Shown in pieces: positions 1 through 11,371 of a stretch of DNA of 64,000 nt (positions are counted from its first letter, which is position 1; every line of letters starts with the position of its first letter). The notes under the pieces were generated by a model. It had not been told where the DNA came from. It saw only the letters and a list, made by a program, of their open reading frames with translations, and did not search any database. Source of the stretch: Armigeres subalbatus (Eukaryota; Arthropoda; Insecta; Diptera; Culicidae); assembly GCF_024139115.2 (NCBI RefSeq), contig NC_085141.1, positions 172,682,994-172,746,993 of the forward strand, written 5' to 3'. Position numbers and translations under genes: made by a program.

Positions 1-1409
1 CATTCTGACCCCCCTCACATGTCTGTCATATTTTGGAAAAAGAAACCGACATTTATGATAACAGATATCATTCCAGTATCGATAGATAAAGCGCGTTCAT
101 TGTGTACCTAATTGATTGATTAGACATCGCTTGAAGTGGATTATTACCTGGAAAATGTAATTGATTACTGCCTCGGGGAAGTTAAATGCAAATATTGATC
201 CTGTTTCCGTTTTCCTTCCGTTCGTCTACAAAGCTACCGTTTTCATGTCGCACACAGACACAGAATCGTAATTCATTTGAATTTTTGATATAACTGCTTA
301 TTTTTCCACAAACTTTTGCGGAAAATTTAATCACTTTTTGAGCACTGAATGCGGGGATGAAAACAGCGTGGTTAATTATGAATAACACTTATTAAAAATT
401 CCACAGGTCACAGGCCCGTCGAGTCGTTTTATTCTTGAACATGGACCATACTGTCACGTACCCCTTTTGATCTTCGTTGGAAAATATCACAGCATTTCAC
501 AACACATCCGGACGGGGCATCAGGCAGAAAAATAAACCCACCAGGGCTAGAACAGATCTAAACGGCGCAGTAGAATAAAATCGCGTCCTTCCCGAACGAC
601 ATTACACTCACGAATGAACTTCACTGATGTAGGTACACGTTCTACCACAGTGAAAGACATGAAAGACGCAAAACATCTGACATAGGGAAGCATAAATATG
701 CTCGCCATCAACAACACCCAGTTCACGGTGGGTGGAGGCTAGCGTAACAGTGACCTACAAAACAGAGAGGCTCCATCGCGAGAGCTTTCGACGTCGGGAG
801 TGAGTTACCTATTAGGCAAAGCCGTAGCCAGAGGGCGAGGGGACGTTGGTATCCTACTAATTATAACGTCTTAGAAACTTTATTAATTATGGTAATACAT
901 TTTTTCTAGGAACGCAAGGATTTTAATACAATTTGTAAAATTTGCTTTTTGATTCCCCTTCTATTATTTTACAGTATTTCTTGTAGGGGACTAGAGGGTG
1001 GGTCAATTACAAAAATGTTGCTATATCATCCTGAGGCTGGTTTCTTAGCTGACGATATGAATCTCCATGTTCCAAAGCGGTCATAAATTGAGAATAAAGT
1101 CGATGCAAATTTGGTGGATCTGATATCTGATATAAAAATCCTGACTCATTGAAGCTCTGCCAAACTGCTACATGCAATGAAATCGGACTGTCGATGATGA
1201 TAAAGAAACAGAGCCGTAGCGTAGACTCAGCGCCCTTGGCGAAACCTTTCGTTGGGCCCCCCTCTTTAACAAAGGAAAATAAGATGCGCAAATTTTACAT
1301 TTGGAGAGCCGATTCAAGCTTCCATAGAGAAGTAGAATTAGAAGTAAGATTAGAAGGTTTAAGTGATTTAAAGATACTTCAAATAGCATTCTTTATTCTG
1401 ATATCTGCG
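1..1409. other. intergenic/repeat DNA, nothing recognised
   Basis: Several short open frames exist on both strands, none longer than about 95 codons and none with a recognisable domain. AT-rich 840-960 separates two more balanced stretches. I see no gene. Confidence 0.6.
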
Positions 1410-1635
1410 TGTTCGTAGCCTTCCACGAAGTCGCCGGCCCCTATCTGGTTCTCTGTTGAATACTGTTTTCGCTATTTTTCTTCCGACATTCACACTAAGT
1501 GACCAGCCCACTGAAGTCTGCCGTATTTTAAACGATTCACAATATTTTCTTCTTTGTATACTTGATACAGCTCATGATTCGTGCGTCTGCGCCACACATC
1601 ATTTTCTAGTTTCCCTCCGAGTATTTTACGCAGCA

Positions 1636-1640
<5 letters not shown>
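1410..1640 (-). pseudogene. RTE-type LINE fragment, C-terminal ORF2 (part 1)
   Basis: The minus-strand frame has KVLRKILGGK, then WRRRTNHELYQVYK, then GRLQWAGH, which aligns with the C-terminal region of the RTE copies elsewhere in this window. The adjoining upstream coding part sits at 4602-4745, so the fragment has been split by a 2.96-kb insertion. Confidence 0.75.

Positions 1641-1668
<28 letters not shown>
1641..1668. repeat. (GAT)n microsatellite
   Basis: About nine uninterrupted GAT triplets at the left end of the insertion; possibly a retrotransposon 3' tail. Confidence 0.85.
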
Positions 1669-1670
<2 letters not shown>

Positions 1671-1789
1671 ACTACCATCTATTGTAGCAAGGCATCTGCC
1701 GATAGCACTGGCCATATCTGACAAACGATTTGATCATGATTAAACTATTGTTTGTATTTCATCAGACTCCTGTAAGAAGGGCCAAAAAT

Positions 1790-3450
1790 GGGTGGGGTGG
1801 TTCCATAAGTAGAGACACTTATGCGAATCCACGGGAGGAATAGAGAATCTCCTTCCAGAAGAAAGCTCGTACATACAATATTATAATCTAGCCCTAGTTT
1901 CCCAGGTTGACCCAATAGATGGGGAGAAGAGCCCGCCCTTAATCCACGAGATGTTAACAATAGGAAGTTGGCGATTCCACTCTTCCTATCCAAATCGCTT
2001 CAATCGGGTGCCCTGGTGGTTTTTTATGGTATATAATCATATAGTTTCAATGTAATTTGGTAAATATTTAATGGAATTCTCTCACCAAGTTTCAATTCCA
2101 TGGCCTAGATGAGAAAGGACCTTCCTTCAATGCCAGCTAGTTTTAGATTTATGCATTCTGAAAAAGAAAACCAATAGCTCTCCAAGAAATGTTCTGGTTT
2201 TGATCGGGGAATATGCTTCATTCTGGTTCAAAGAACGAGAAATAGATATCTTGATTTCTGAAAAGATGCAATAAAAAGACGGATGGCATAATAGCATAAT
2301 TGTTTTGATTGATATGAATATGTATTCTGACTTTTTTGCCTTTCTCGTACAACGAACTTTTTTTTAACCTTTGTTAGATTTAAAACTCTGAGCAAAAAAA
2401 AAGGTAAAATAAACTTTTTATTATATAGCGTACGTATAATAAACGTTGCAGAACTTACGTTCTGTGTATTCCTTCTGTTATTCTAAGGAAGATACAAACG
2501 GAGATGATGTATGCTAGTTGGAAATACTATTTGTACGTGTTTCAAAACGCAACCAAGCTTTTATATCTGTTACGAGTGACCGATAAAGACAAAATTGAAG
2601 CATACAATATTCTCCCATCAATAATAGTATGTACAGGACAAGAAATATGAAAAATTATACTTATGGAAGTTCTGCACATAATAACAAAGTGTTTTATTGA
2701 TTCATGCGCATATTCGTTGATGTCTTCTGTGTATTCCTGATGTTCTGCTCACGTTTGCTCAGGCAGCTATCAGAAAGGGCAAGTCCAAAAATATATCGTA
2801 ATCCGAATTCAAATTGTTAATCACTTTCCAGCTAAGAATTAGAACAAAATAATGACAGCTCGCAAAAAAATGCTTCTTGCTCGACCAAGGCGTACATGAT
2901 TTGACTTTGACAATATAATGACTAAAATGACTTTTAAAAATTACGAAGTTAGCTAGCATTAGATCTCTCTGACTAGCAGATATTTAATTATTTATCACAG
3001 ATATTCAATTATTTATGAAAAAAAGTATCATAATGTAGTATTCAAGCGAAAACATCTACTATTGGTTGATTATATATGTACACATAGTTGAGTGTTGTAT
3101 AAATTTGGGAAGCGTACCACTACCATGCTAATGCAATGTAATTGTACTGCCTTTTCGTGTTTTAAAATCTCACAAATTTTTTAAATAAGCTTCAATAAAT
3201 GTGTTTAAGCTTTTTCCTAAATCTAAATCCGCTCCGAATCGATATACCCAATAGTGTAAAAATTAAGAAAAACCCTTTGATTTTCACCGTTTTTTTGAAC
3301 CCACTTGTAAAGATTTTCATTCAATCAAAGGACGTTTACTAACAACCATGTGTTCACCATTCATTTTCATGCTCTTTCATGTGGCATTTTACGTTTTGAA
3401 TTTAAATGCTTTAGAAAGTTAGGCCGTTACAAATATTTAATTTGAACTAG
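1790..3450. other. non-coding interior of the 1.6-4.6 kb insertion
   Basis: AT-rich sequence with no open frame above about 80 codons. The part up to about 2040 looks like a minus-strand UTR; beyond that I see nothing recognisable. Confidence 0.5.
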
Positions 3451-3705
3451 TCGACCCGGCAGACGTTGTCCTGCATAGTAGGCGAAACTGCACGTTGTAA
3501 ACTACGCATGCCCATACGATTACTTATTTTAGTTTTTCATAGTTAAGTCAACTTTACTTGTAATTTTCGCATTAAGAAATATCATATAAACCCGTCGGAA
3601 ACTATAACGAATGCTTCTGCTGAAGAAATGAAAAAAATCCATCAAGCCGTTTTCGAGTTATGCGGATACGAACACAGACCATTTCATTTTTATATATAAG
3701 AAAGA
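3451..3705 (+). repeat. dispersed repeat beginning CTAGTCGACCCGGCAGACG
   Basis: A second copy lies at 14573-14836. Both share the GC-rich head, an internal AAATATCATATAAACCCGTC block, GTTATGCGGATACGAACACA near the 3' end and a TATA-rich tail. Short and non-coding, so a non-autonomous element; the superfamily is not identified. Confidence 0.7.
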
Positions 3706-4601
3706 TTATGTCCGACTGGACTCCGAAAGGTCAAGGGGGGGGATAATAAAAAATAAATATTAAAATGGAAAAAATCAATAAAACAAAGAATGTTTTGAAA
3801 ATCCTCAAAATCATCCAAAATTTTTGTTGTTGCCCCCTCAAAATATAATTTTTGGGCAAAAAAATCCGAAGGGGGGGGGAGACATAATTGTTTTTAAATA
3901 TTTGTATCGGCCTTAGAGGTAGGAAAGTCGTTGAAAGGAGGAGATCATTATGAGATGTTGCTAGATTAGTAAATTTCATGTCTGCGCTTTTATAATGATT
4001 CAGTACTTCAATTCAGGGTTGAAACATCACAAAAGCCTAAGGGGGCGTTTTCGACCATCTCCAGCACCGAGAGATTTAAAAAGAAATGAAAAATTCGAAA
4101 CATATTACATGAATTGAAAAGAAATAATTAAAATGTTCATACAACCTGTATGCATGCATGCACATAGTTCAACTCGATCGCCAGTCAGTAGTGCTTCCAT
4201 TCGATCCGTCTAACACTTAAAATTTCGTTCACATATCGTTTTGGTCGGACACGTGCCGATTTACTCTTGTTGGCTGATGTTCACTGCGGATGGGATGGCT
4301 GCAGCTTCCTTCATCCAACTTCAATTGTAGGCATCCGACCGGAGGCAAACGGCAAACATGTATTCGCCGAGATGTATGGCTGCGGCGATCTTGAGGACCA
4401 CTATTAGGAGCATTTCTTCGCTTTGCATAAGTTTAATGAGGCTGTATGGTAAGGTCCGAAGGGTTCGCGATTTCCGATCGTAGTTGTATGATCACCCAAT
4501 AAATAAAAACAGATCTATTTGTAGGCCAAAACTAAAATTTACGGGTTTTAAAATTAACAGCAAACGAAACGCGAAAAAAATAGTCCAACTTTTTATAATC
4601 A
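3706..4601. other. non-coding sequence, nothing recognised
   Basis: Contains a G-run and a T-rich patch (3730-3880) and a more balanced stretch at 4150-4470. No domain or splice-consistent gene was found. Confidence 0.5.
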
Positions 4602-4745
4602 AGTATTTTACGCAGCACTTTTTGCTCGAAAACCCCGAAAGCTCTCCGTTCCACCTCTTTTAGCGTCCATGCTTCATGACCATAAAGGGCCACTGGTAGA
4701 ATCAGAGTTTTGTATGGAGCAAATTTCGTTTCCGTCTGCATGTTA
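4602..4745 (-). pseudogene. RTE-type LINE fragment, C-terminal ORF2 (part 2)
   Basis: The minus-strand frame reads QTETKFAPYKTLILPVALYG, HEAWTLKE, then FGVFEQKVLRKIL, joining directly onto the fragment at 1410-1640 once the intervening insertion is removed. Confidence 0.75.
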
Positions 4746-5512
4746 TAACCCGCCAGCCTGTCAAGTTTCCCGTTCGTAGATGGGTGATTTAAGCGCCACT
4801 CCTATAAGGAGACCACCCAGCAGTTTGCAGGTTTGCCCGGCCTGAGACCATTCAAGGGAATGGGTTTAGTTTCCTGAACTTGGGAAGGAAGCCGACTGGC
4901 CAGCTAAAAACGATGGGGTTAAGCTTAAGTCCTACTGCCACCTATATATTCCAGTTACCCACTTACAAGATGCGACAGAACCAAAGATTTTAGGGGGGAG
5001 TTGTCATCATCGGAACAGCCCGAGAGTTCCTCGATCTAGCTGCTTTAAGCACTACTCCGGGCCAGAACTCGCGCCGACGGACGGCGTATTGCGTCAATGT
5101 TGCTTTGGTCACTCACTCCGATGCGCGGGCTTACGCATGGGCGCGGTACAAGCGTCCGTTCGTCTCCTGGCGCGCAAAGCAAATTGTTGAGGCGCCGTCG
5201 GTAGTTTGCTTTGCGATGACGACGACGACAACGGCGATTTGCTGCTATGCGGTTGGAGGACGTTGCAAATTGATTGATGTGGTTTTGCGGTGGTTTGGCT
5301 TCGCCTGCCAAAGGTACGAAAATGACGGTACGCAACCTTCTCCGGCCAAGTGTACCCCGGGAACTTTTGCAGCCGATGCGTGGGGTCAAATGCTCAAAAG
5401 ACGGTCTCTATCACGGGTGTATAGTGTGTCGGCTGCCTTTGCTGCCACGGACCTTTTAAAACAACACACAAAAGCACATACGCACGAGGTTGGAGAAGCT
5501 ATCTTGCAAATT
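4746..5512. other. GC-richer stretch, no gene recognised
   Basis: 5040-5460 is GC-rich and has open frames of 114 and 141 codons on opposite strands; neither shows a domain. Base composition, not coding function, probably keeps them open. Confidence 0.4.
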
Positions 5513-5720
5513 CACATTTTTTTTTATTAAGGAGACTTTCAGCCCGAGGCTGGCTCGTCTCCGAATTCACAAATTAACAATCTACACAGATTTTCTTTTA
5601 TTGAGCTTTTATAGACTTTGGCTCAACTAGAGGGAAACAAGAACATACATTAGCTAAAACCTATTAAAATATATGTCACTTTTCACCCTTTTAAACACAC
5701 TACGGCACGGAACAAAATTG
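5513..5720 (-). mobile_element. 3' end of a minus-strand LINE
   Basis: A T-run at 5516-5526 followed by TTAAGGAGACTTTCAGCCCG and a small hairpin (GGAGAC...GTCTCC) reads on the minus strand as a hairpin, AATAAA-like sequence and poly(A). Jockey/CR1-type LINEs end this way. Only the 3' tail is visible. Confidence 0.45.
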
Positions 5721-5819
5721 ACCACGGAACGGAACAAAGTGAACGATTCCGGGTTGGGAAAATCCTCAGATACCGCGAAATTTTATACAATGTCTCCATA
5801 GTTCGGAAAAACAACGAAA

Positions 5820-7304
5820 TTGAAATTTGCGAACCCGTGCCGAAGGGATGAATGGCCTGGGGGTGAAACAATTAGCCAGGTCGTTAACGGAACCTGTGGA
5901 GGTTCCACAGAGTGAGAGCTGCTTCGGCGGCAAGCGGGTGGCAGTGGGTGGTACCCACACACCCCCAAGTGGTGCACATGTGGTGCAAGCGAATGGGAGT
6001 TGGGGGTATTACTCGTAATACCCCCACAGAGTGAAGGACCGAGTGTATGGGTGAGCACACAAGTAAGTCTCGCATGGTACGCATGGTCGGTAGTGTTAGA
6101 ATGACTGAAGTCTGGTGAGGCCTGGCAGGAGTGTCGGGGGGCAGATACCTCTGCGGCACCTCAGAAGTAGGGGACACGAAAGTCTCGCTGCGTCTGGCAG
6201 GAGTGTCGGGGGGTTGATGCTTCTGCGGCACCTGAGAAATCGGAGACATGAAAGGTAAGTGGTGCGACCCCGTTGCAGGATGGGGAGACCACCACACTGG
6301 CTGAGGACTACATGGGCTTCGAAATGTCAATGGGTGGGTGCTGCCAGCAAAGTACCTAATGGTGACCTATTGGCAGTATCAAAGCCTGGGTAGGTGAGTG
6401 TTAGGCACGCCTGACGTGCCGGGTGTTCCACGCTCAGACGATGTACAGGAGGTGCACAGAGTGGATAAAAATGGGAGATGGGGGTATTACAACCCCCACT
6501 GAGTGAGTGACTGAATGTCAAAGAGAGTGGTGCATAAGTGGTGCAAGCGATCGGGACTGAATGTATGAGCGGGCACACAAGTCAGACTCGCATGGTACGT
6601 ATGGTCAGTGTGGCTGCTTAGGCAGTAGTGTGATCCGGCTGTCAGGGACGGAATGAGGGAAGTCTCGCTAGGCCTGGCAGGAGTGTCGGGGGGCAGATAC
6701 CTCTGCGGCACCTCAGAAGTAGGGGACACGAAAGTCTCGCTATGACTGGCAGGAGTGTCGGGGGGTTGATGCCTCTGCGGCACCTCAGAAATAGGAGACA
6801 TGAAAGGGTCTGCCTCGTAGCTGAGGTAGGAGCGGCATAGGAGCCACCAACCTAGGGTCGCCTCCGGCTTGGTAGACAAGTGGTGCCATTCTGTTGCAGG
6901 ACGGGGTGAGCACCATACTGAATGAGGACTGTCTATGCTGTGAGATGGCGGCATGGGGGTACCCCCTGCAGGGTACCTGGTCTTCCCCTGCAGTCATTCA
7001 AGCGGCATAGGCAGGTGAGTGTTGGGGCACATGTGGTGCCAGTATGTCTTGTGCAAATGTGTTGCATGGGGAGTGTCGAAGAGTTGAGGCGCATACGTGC
7101 ACTTGTGTACGTCATGGAGGGGGCGCAATGCCCAATAGTCATCCCCCGAAGTATTGCTTAATTGCGGGCCGGGGGAATGACTGGAGAGGAAGGAGTTGGT
7201 TTTAGTGGGTCGGGAGTGGTGATCCCATCCCCACACTACCTGGGTTCGCCTCCCCAGGTGTCTGTTTGCAGATTTCCATTACCTTCATTATAAAAAAAAA
7301 AAAA
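5820..7304 (+). mobile_element. GC-rich LINE-like 3' portion with internal duplications and poly(A)
   Basis: Unlike its AT-rich surroundings, this block is GC-rich and ends at 7291-7304 in an A-run, preceded by the hairpin CCTGGGTTCGCCTCCCCAGG (7228-7258 region). It contains a duplicated segment of about 125 bp (6127-6250 and 6672-6800) that includes CTGGCAGGAGTGTCGGGGGG twice in each copy. The minus-strand Pro/His-rich open frames are composition artefacts. The plus-strand poly(A) abuts RTE copy A. No reverse transcriptase was found. Confidence 0.4.
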
Positions 7305-7372
7305 GTGGGAACCTATAAGTGAAAGGATAATCGTTGCCAGATTTAGAACACGAGTCCGAAACCTTACTATAA

Positions 7373-7838
7373 TCCAATCAGTTCAATCAAAGTTAATTGC
7401 CTATTTCCGGGGATTAAACCACCCGACTTGGACGTTAATTTACAATGTTATGAAAACTCATATGTGAATATGTTCGTTATGTGGAAGATATTGATTTGGA
7501 AAATGTATTGGAGGTAAACACTTTCCCTTCGATGGGACTCGAACCCATGACCCTACAATACGCTAGACTGGTGCTTTAACCAACTAAGCTACGAAAGACC
7601 TCCGTCGGCCTTCGCAACCTAGCGGCTACTGAACGAGCTCGAGATTCCCAAATTGGACGCATAGTCAAATCACTCGATTTCTCAAGCCAATACTTCCACA
7701 TGTATATGGTACACGTCCACATTAGAGGAGCGTGAGTATTTAGAATGTCTGGCGGCTGTATACATTCTTCATCAGCAACTGTACTGATCAAGTGAGGTTG
7801 TGTAAGTTATTTGCCAGCCGGTCGTCAAGCTCAGACCC
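7373..7838. mobile_element. foreign insertion inside RTE copy A, includes a tRNA-like head
   Basis: The RTE reading breaks after ACTATAATCCAAT and resumes at AATGCCGTCGTAGATAG; copy E (46950-47040) shows the unbroken version. About 60 bp of RTE sequence is lost as well. The insert contains the tRNA-like stretch at 7525-7598, suggesting a SINE. Confidence 0.55.
7525..7598 (-). tRNA. tRNA-like sequence (SINE head or tRNA pseudogene)
   Basis: The minus strand folds as a cloverleaf: acceptor TCTTTCG/CGAAGGG (7 pairs, several G-U), D stem GCTT/AAGC, T arm ATGGG-TTCGAGT-CCCAT. The A box (TAGCTTAGTTGG) and B box (GGGTTCGAGTCCC) are good. The anticodon stem is weak and would display AGC. Weak acceptor pairs and the location in a retrotransposon insertion favour a tRNA-derived SINE over a working tRNA. 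Confidence 0.4.
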
Positions 7839-8275
7839 GACCGCACAATGCCGTCGTAGATAGAATTCCGAAGGGTGATATCAAGATCTGTTTAGGCGAC
7901 TTCAATGCGAAGATCGGATCCGACAACTCGAACCATGAGCGCATTATGGGACGCCATGGTCTCGGAGAAATGAGCGAAAACGGAGAGCTGTTCGCAGAAT
8001 TTTGTGGTAATAACGACATGGTGAACGGGGGATCGCTCTTCCCTCATCGACCGGTTCACAAGGTTACGTGGGTCTCCCGTGACGGCTTTACAGAAAATCA
8101 AATCGACCACATCTTCATCAGCCGAAAATGGAAACGGAGCCTTCATGATGTACGAATTAAACGTAGTGTCGATATCGCGTCTGATCATCACCTCCTCATC
8201 GGCGAAATACGCCTGCGCATTGCGCGGATTCGTCGGCAGGAGGAAAGAGTTGGACGACGATTCAACACACGCTGA
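7839..8275 (+). pseudogene. RTE copy A endonuclease domain
   Basis: The frame contains KICLGDFNAKIGSDNSNHER, VTWVSRDGFTENQIDHIFIS and SDHHLLIGEIRLR, the catalytic Asn/Asp/His motifs of an apurinic-type LINE endonuclease. The N-terminal part is cut off by foreign sequence at 7373-7838 and the frame stops at 8273. Confidence 0.8.
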
Positions 8276-8290
8276 CTGGAAAATGCTACG

Positions 8291-8665
8291 GTGAAACGGT
8301 CCTTCGTTGAAGAACTGGAGACGCGTGCTGCAGATATTCCGGAAGGTGGCAGCGTGGAAGACCAATGGACTGCCATCAAGAATGCCTTCATCGCCACTAT
8401 CGAGAACAATCTGGGCGAACTAGGCACCCAAAGAAAACAATGGATTACCAATGAGACCAGGACGAAGATAGAGGATCGAAGAGAAGCTAAAGCCGCGATA
8501 GAGCGATCAAAAACCAGAGGAGCCAAAGTCTTAGCCCGTCAACGATACGCGGCTCTTGAGGAGGAAGTAAAACGCTCATGTCGACGGAACAAGCGAGCGT
8601 GGGCAGACTCTCTGGCCGACGAAGGAAAGAGACTCGCAGCAACCGGGGACAGTCGCCTCCTCTAG
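8291..8665 (+). pseudogene. RTE copy A linker between endonuclease and RT
   Basis: The frame has VKRSFVEELETRAADIPEGG, then EDQWTAIKNAFIATIENNLG and a basic stretch (RRNKRAWADSLADEGKR); it matches copy E at 54040-54410. A stop separates it from the next piece. Confidence 0.75.
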
Positions 8666-8686
8666 GATATCTCACAACGCTTAAGC

Positions 8687-9692
8687 TTGACCGACCCAAC
8701 TGACCAGCTGAAACGCTGGTTCGATCACTTCGAACAACTTTTTCAAGTGCCAGCCAGGTCATCACCACCTCGGCATGATCTGCCTAGGATCCGACGTATA
8801 ACACGCGTCATTACCGAAGCTCCATCACTGCTAGAGATTCAAACAGCCATCCAAAGCATGAAATCGAATAAAGCCCCAGGGGTCGACCGCATATCAACCG
8901 AGATGCTCAAAGCTGACCCCATGACATCCGCTCAACTACTGCATCGTTTATTTTGTAATATCTGGGACACAATGGGGTCCTGTCCGACCCTATAGCTGGT
9001 GTGAGGCAAGGATGTATTCTATCACCGTTACTGTTCCTCATCTTAATCGATGAGATTCTGGTAGATGCGATTGACCGTGAACCAAACCGCGGGCTGTTAA
9101 GGCAGCCTATAACCATGGAGCACCTATAAACGATTTCGAATTGGCTGATGACGTTTCACTCCTCGCGCAACGGCGCTTTGATATGCAGAGTAAGCTCAAC
9201 GACCTTGCCGAGCGCTCCTCCTCAGCAGGTTTAGTCATCAACGTCAACAAAACCAAATCGTTGGATGTAAACACGGTGACTCCTTCCAGTTTCACAGTAG
9301 CCGGGCAACCAGTGGAGATTGTTGAAAGCTTCCAATATCTTGGTAGCCAAATGGCGTCAGACGGCGGTACCAAGATCGACATAGGCGCACGGATCAAGAA
9401 AGCAAGGGCTGCCTTTGCGAGTTTGAGAAATATCTGGAAAAACAGGCAGATTAGTGAACGCACTAAAATACGAATTTTCAACTCTAACGTGAAATCTGTG
9501 CTGTTATACGCTAGCGAAACATGGTGTGTATCAGTGGAGAACACTCAACGGCTGCAGGTATTCATTAACAGATGCCTGCGGTATATAATTCGGGCCTGGT
9601 GGCCTCACAACTGGATCTCAAACAAAGAGCTCCATCATCCTTGTCACCAGAGGCCGATAGCAACAGAAATTCGGGATCGGAAGTGGGGATGA
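8687..9692 (+). pseudogene. RTE copy A reverse transcriptase and C-terminal region, broken
   Basis: 8687-8995 includes SNKAPGVDRISTEMLKADP (RT domain 1). An internal deletion follows. 9141-9692 contains ELADDVSLLAQRR (YADD-type box), AGLVINVNKTKS, FQYLGSQMASDGGTKIDIGA and the terminal WPHNWISNKELH. The family's downstream RGGNEICKQALDWNPAGHR reads in another frame at about 9710-9790. Confidence 0.78.
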
Positions 9693-9935
9693 GTCGGCCA
9701 CAGTCTACGTAGGGGCGGAAACGAAATCTGTAAACAAGCATTAGACTGGAACCCAGCGGGGCATCGCAGCAGAGGCAGACCCAGAGGCTCATGGCGGCGA
9801 AGCCTCAATAAAGAAGTAAAAGAAGTCGACCAAAATCTAACCTGGCAACAGGTTAAAGCGATAGCCGGGCAACGCTCAGGATGGAGATCTTTCAAGTCGG
9901 CCCTTTGCACCACCGGAGGTGTACAGGATCCATAA

Positions 9936-10369
9936 GTAAAGTAAGTATTCAAATTAGCCAGTAAGCTGCTCGCTAAAAATCGTGCCAAGCGTGGAATGCC
10001 GGACAAGCCAAAGGTCAACGCAACTTCAAAAGACCGGCGAACGGGTCGTTGGCCGCAAGCCACGCCCTACTTTTGGCGTCATGATGCGCTATATGCTGGC
10101 TAAACCCCATGTGTTTCTTTGGTAGCTGACTGTAGGGAACTCACAAGACTCAATTCTTAGCGTGGGTAACTCAATAGCGTATTTCTTCTAGACCTATACG
10201 CTATCGGATGTGTGTGGTGTTGACATTTTGTCACTTGTTGTTTGTTTATTACGCGCGTTGAAAATGGATTGGGGCATCATAAATAGCCGTTTTTGAAGGT
10301 CAAAATCATTGCGCCGTACTACAAAACTGAGGTTTTGGGGACGATTGATGCCCTCAGTGACCCGGTGCT
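9936..10369. other. non-coding sequence after RTE copy A
   Basis: No convincing gene. The last part probably belongs to the decayed mariner element that follows. Confidence 0.4.
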
Positions 10370-10640
10370 AAGACGGAGATGAGCCCTACGTGTTCCAATA
10401 GGACGATAACCCTTTATACAAGGAAATTGCAATTTTAGCCTAATATGGGGACAATTTCATCGACTTTTTGGACAAAACGTTGCGACCTCCCAGCTTCCCG
10501 GATTTGAACCCTCTTAACTTTTTTGTTTTGTCCTTTATTACATTGAAGCTGTACGAATACAAGGTCAGTAACTTGGACCAGTTCAAGACGTAATTCTTAA
10601 AATCTGGAACGAAATCGACGAACAGATGGTGCGTTAGGAC
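10370..10640 (+). pseudogene. mariner-type transposase remnant
   Basis: The frame at 10450-10593 reads DNFIDFLDKTLRPPSFPDLN PLNFFV, resembling the C-terminal catalytic end of mariner-like (PDLNPLDYFVW-type) transposases. The third catalytic Asp is Asn here, and stops and frameshifts surround the piece. An upstream EPYVFQ-like stretch (about 10385-10400) may be the preceding motif. Nonfunctional. Confidence 0.55.
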
Positions 10641-11084
10641 CTGGTATTCACGGTCGTATAACCTGTTTCTATTATTTTAGAATAATTTCCCTGATACATG
10701 ATAGGTACATGGTTTGTATTTTTGAAGAAATATCTACATCTATTCGGAAAATCTCAAGTTAAGAGCAGACAATATTTCGGTTGGGATATAAAAAATCAAA
10801 TTCAAATTTTGAATGCTAATCATGTTAAAGTTTTCTTGTGCTGGCTTAACTGAAAATCAGATAATTTAGTTACCTAATTAGAGCATATCCGCCAATCAAA
10901 ACAATTGCAGATACTTGCCTCGAAATCCGGACACCCAGATATTATAATAAAAGTGTTAGTTCTATGTAATTCAAACCCATTTTTACCAATTCATTACAAA
11001 GTTTGCTATCATTCTATGTTAATTAACCTATGTTAATTATTAAATCACGTGTTATCCATGTTTCATTATATTCATATTATTCCC
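10641..11084. other. AT-rich non-coding DNA
   Basis: Nothing recognised except CACGTGTTATCCAT at 11046-11059, which has a perfect inverted match at 14118-14131 on the far side of RTE copy B. Confidence 0.5.
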
Positions 11085-11371
11085 CTGGGCAGCAGGGACT
11101 ACGTCCAAGGGCTTGACGATTCCTCCCCAGGCCATCTGCGAGTTGTGGCGCCTGCCTAGGATGTGGTGGGGTTTGACAGTGGGCCCTGTTAAACCTCTAT
11201 AAAAAGCTGCATGTATCAGCAAGTTGGCTACGCCAAAGCGACCGTGTGCCGCTCAAAGCGCACAAACCCAAGTCCTGGTGTTGGGTGGGACGCTGAACAG
11301 CCTTGACACGACGGCCCTCCGACGAGACAGGAGGTTTGCGCAGGCCCAATAAGCCGCCTTTAAAAAGGATC

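Larger units (their letters stand above)
1641..4601 (-). mobile_element. insertion splitting an RTE fragment, flanked by a 21-bp direct repeat
   Basis: AGTATTTTACGCAGCACTTT plus one T occurs at 1620-1640 and again at 4602-4622, exactly where the RTE reading resumes, so it reads as a target-site duplication. The left end is a (GAT) run at 1641-1668. Read on the minus strand this is an (ATC)n tail after UTR-like sequence, as expected for a LINE 3' end. No reverse transcriptase was found inside, so the bulk may be non-coding or built from later insertions (including the repeat at 3451-3705). The family is not identified. Confidence 0.5.
7305..9935 (+). mobile_element. RTE-like non-LTR retrotransposon copy A, decayed
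   Basis: Homologous to copy E (41930-58345). The order is an endonuclease start at 7305-7372, a 466-bp foreign stretch (7373-7838), endonuclease (7839-8275), linker, reverse transcriptase and C-terminal region ending near 9935. The 3' end is CCACCGGAGGTGTACAGGAT followed by AAGTAAAGTAAG-type simple sequence. A deletion near 8970 fuses NIWDT to the region before VRQGC, so the polymerase fingers are missing. Not functional. Confidence 0.8.

Noticed and set aside
1639..1670. Poly-Met/poly-Ser frames over the GAT run
   Set aside because: Simple microsatellite translation, not a gene.
5045..5530. Open frames of 114 (minus) and 141 (plus) codons
   Set aside because: They overlap on opposite strands in GC-rich DNA and show no domain or gene-like context.
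5884..6954. Minus-strand Pro/His/Thr-rich frames of about 150 codons
   Set aside because: They are antisense to a plus-strand poly(A)-ended GC-rich repeat and arise from its internal duplications.
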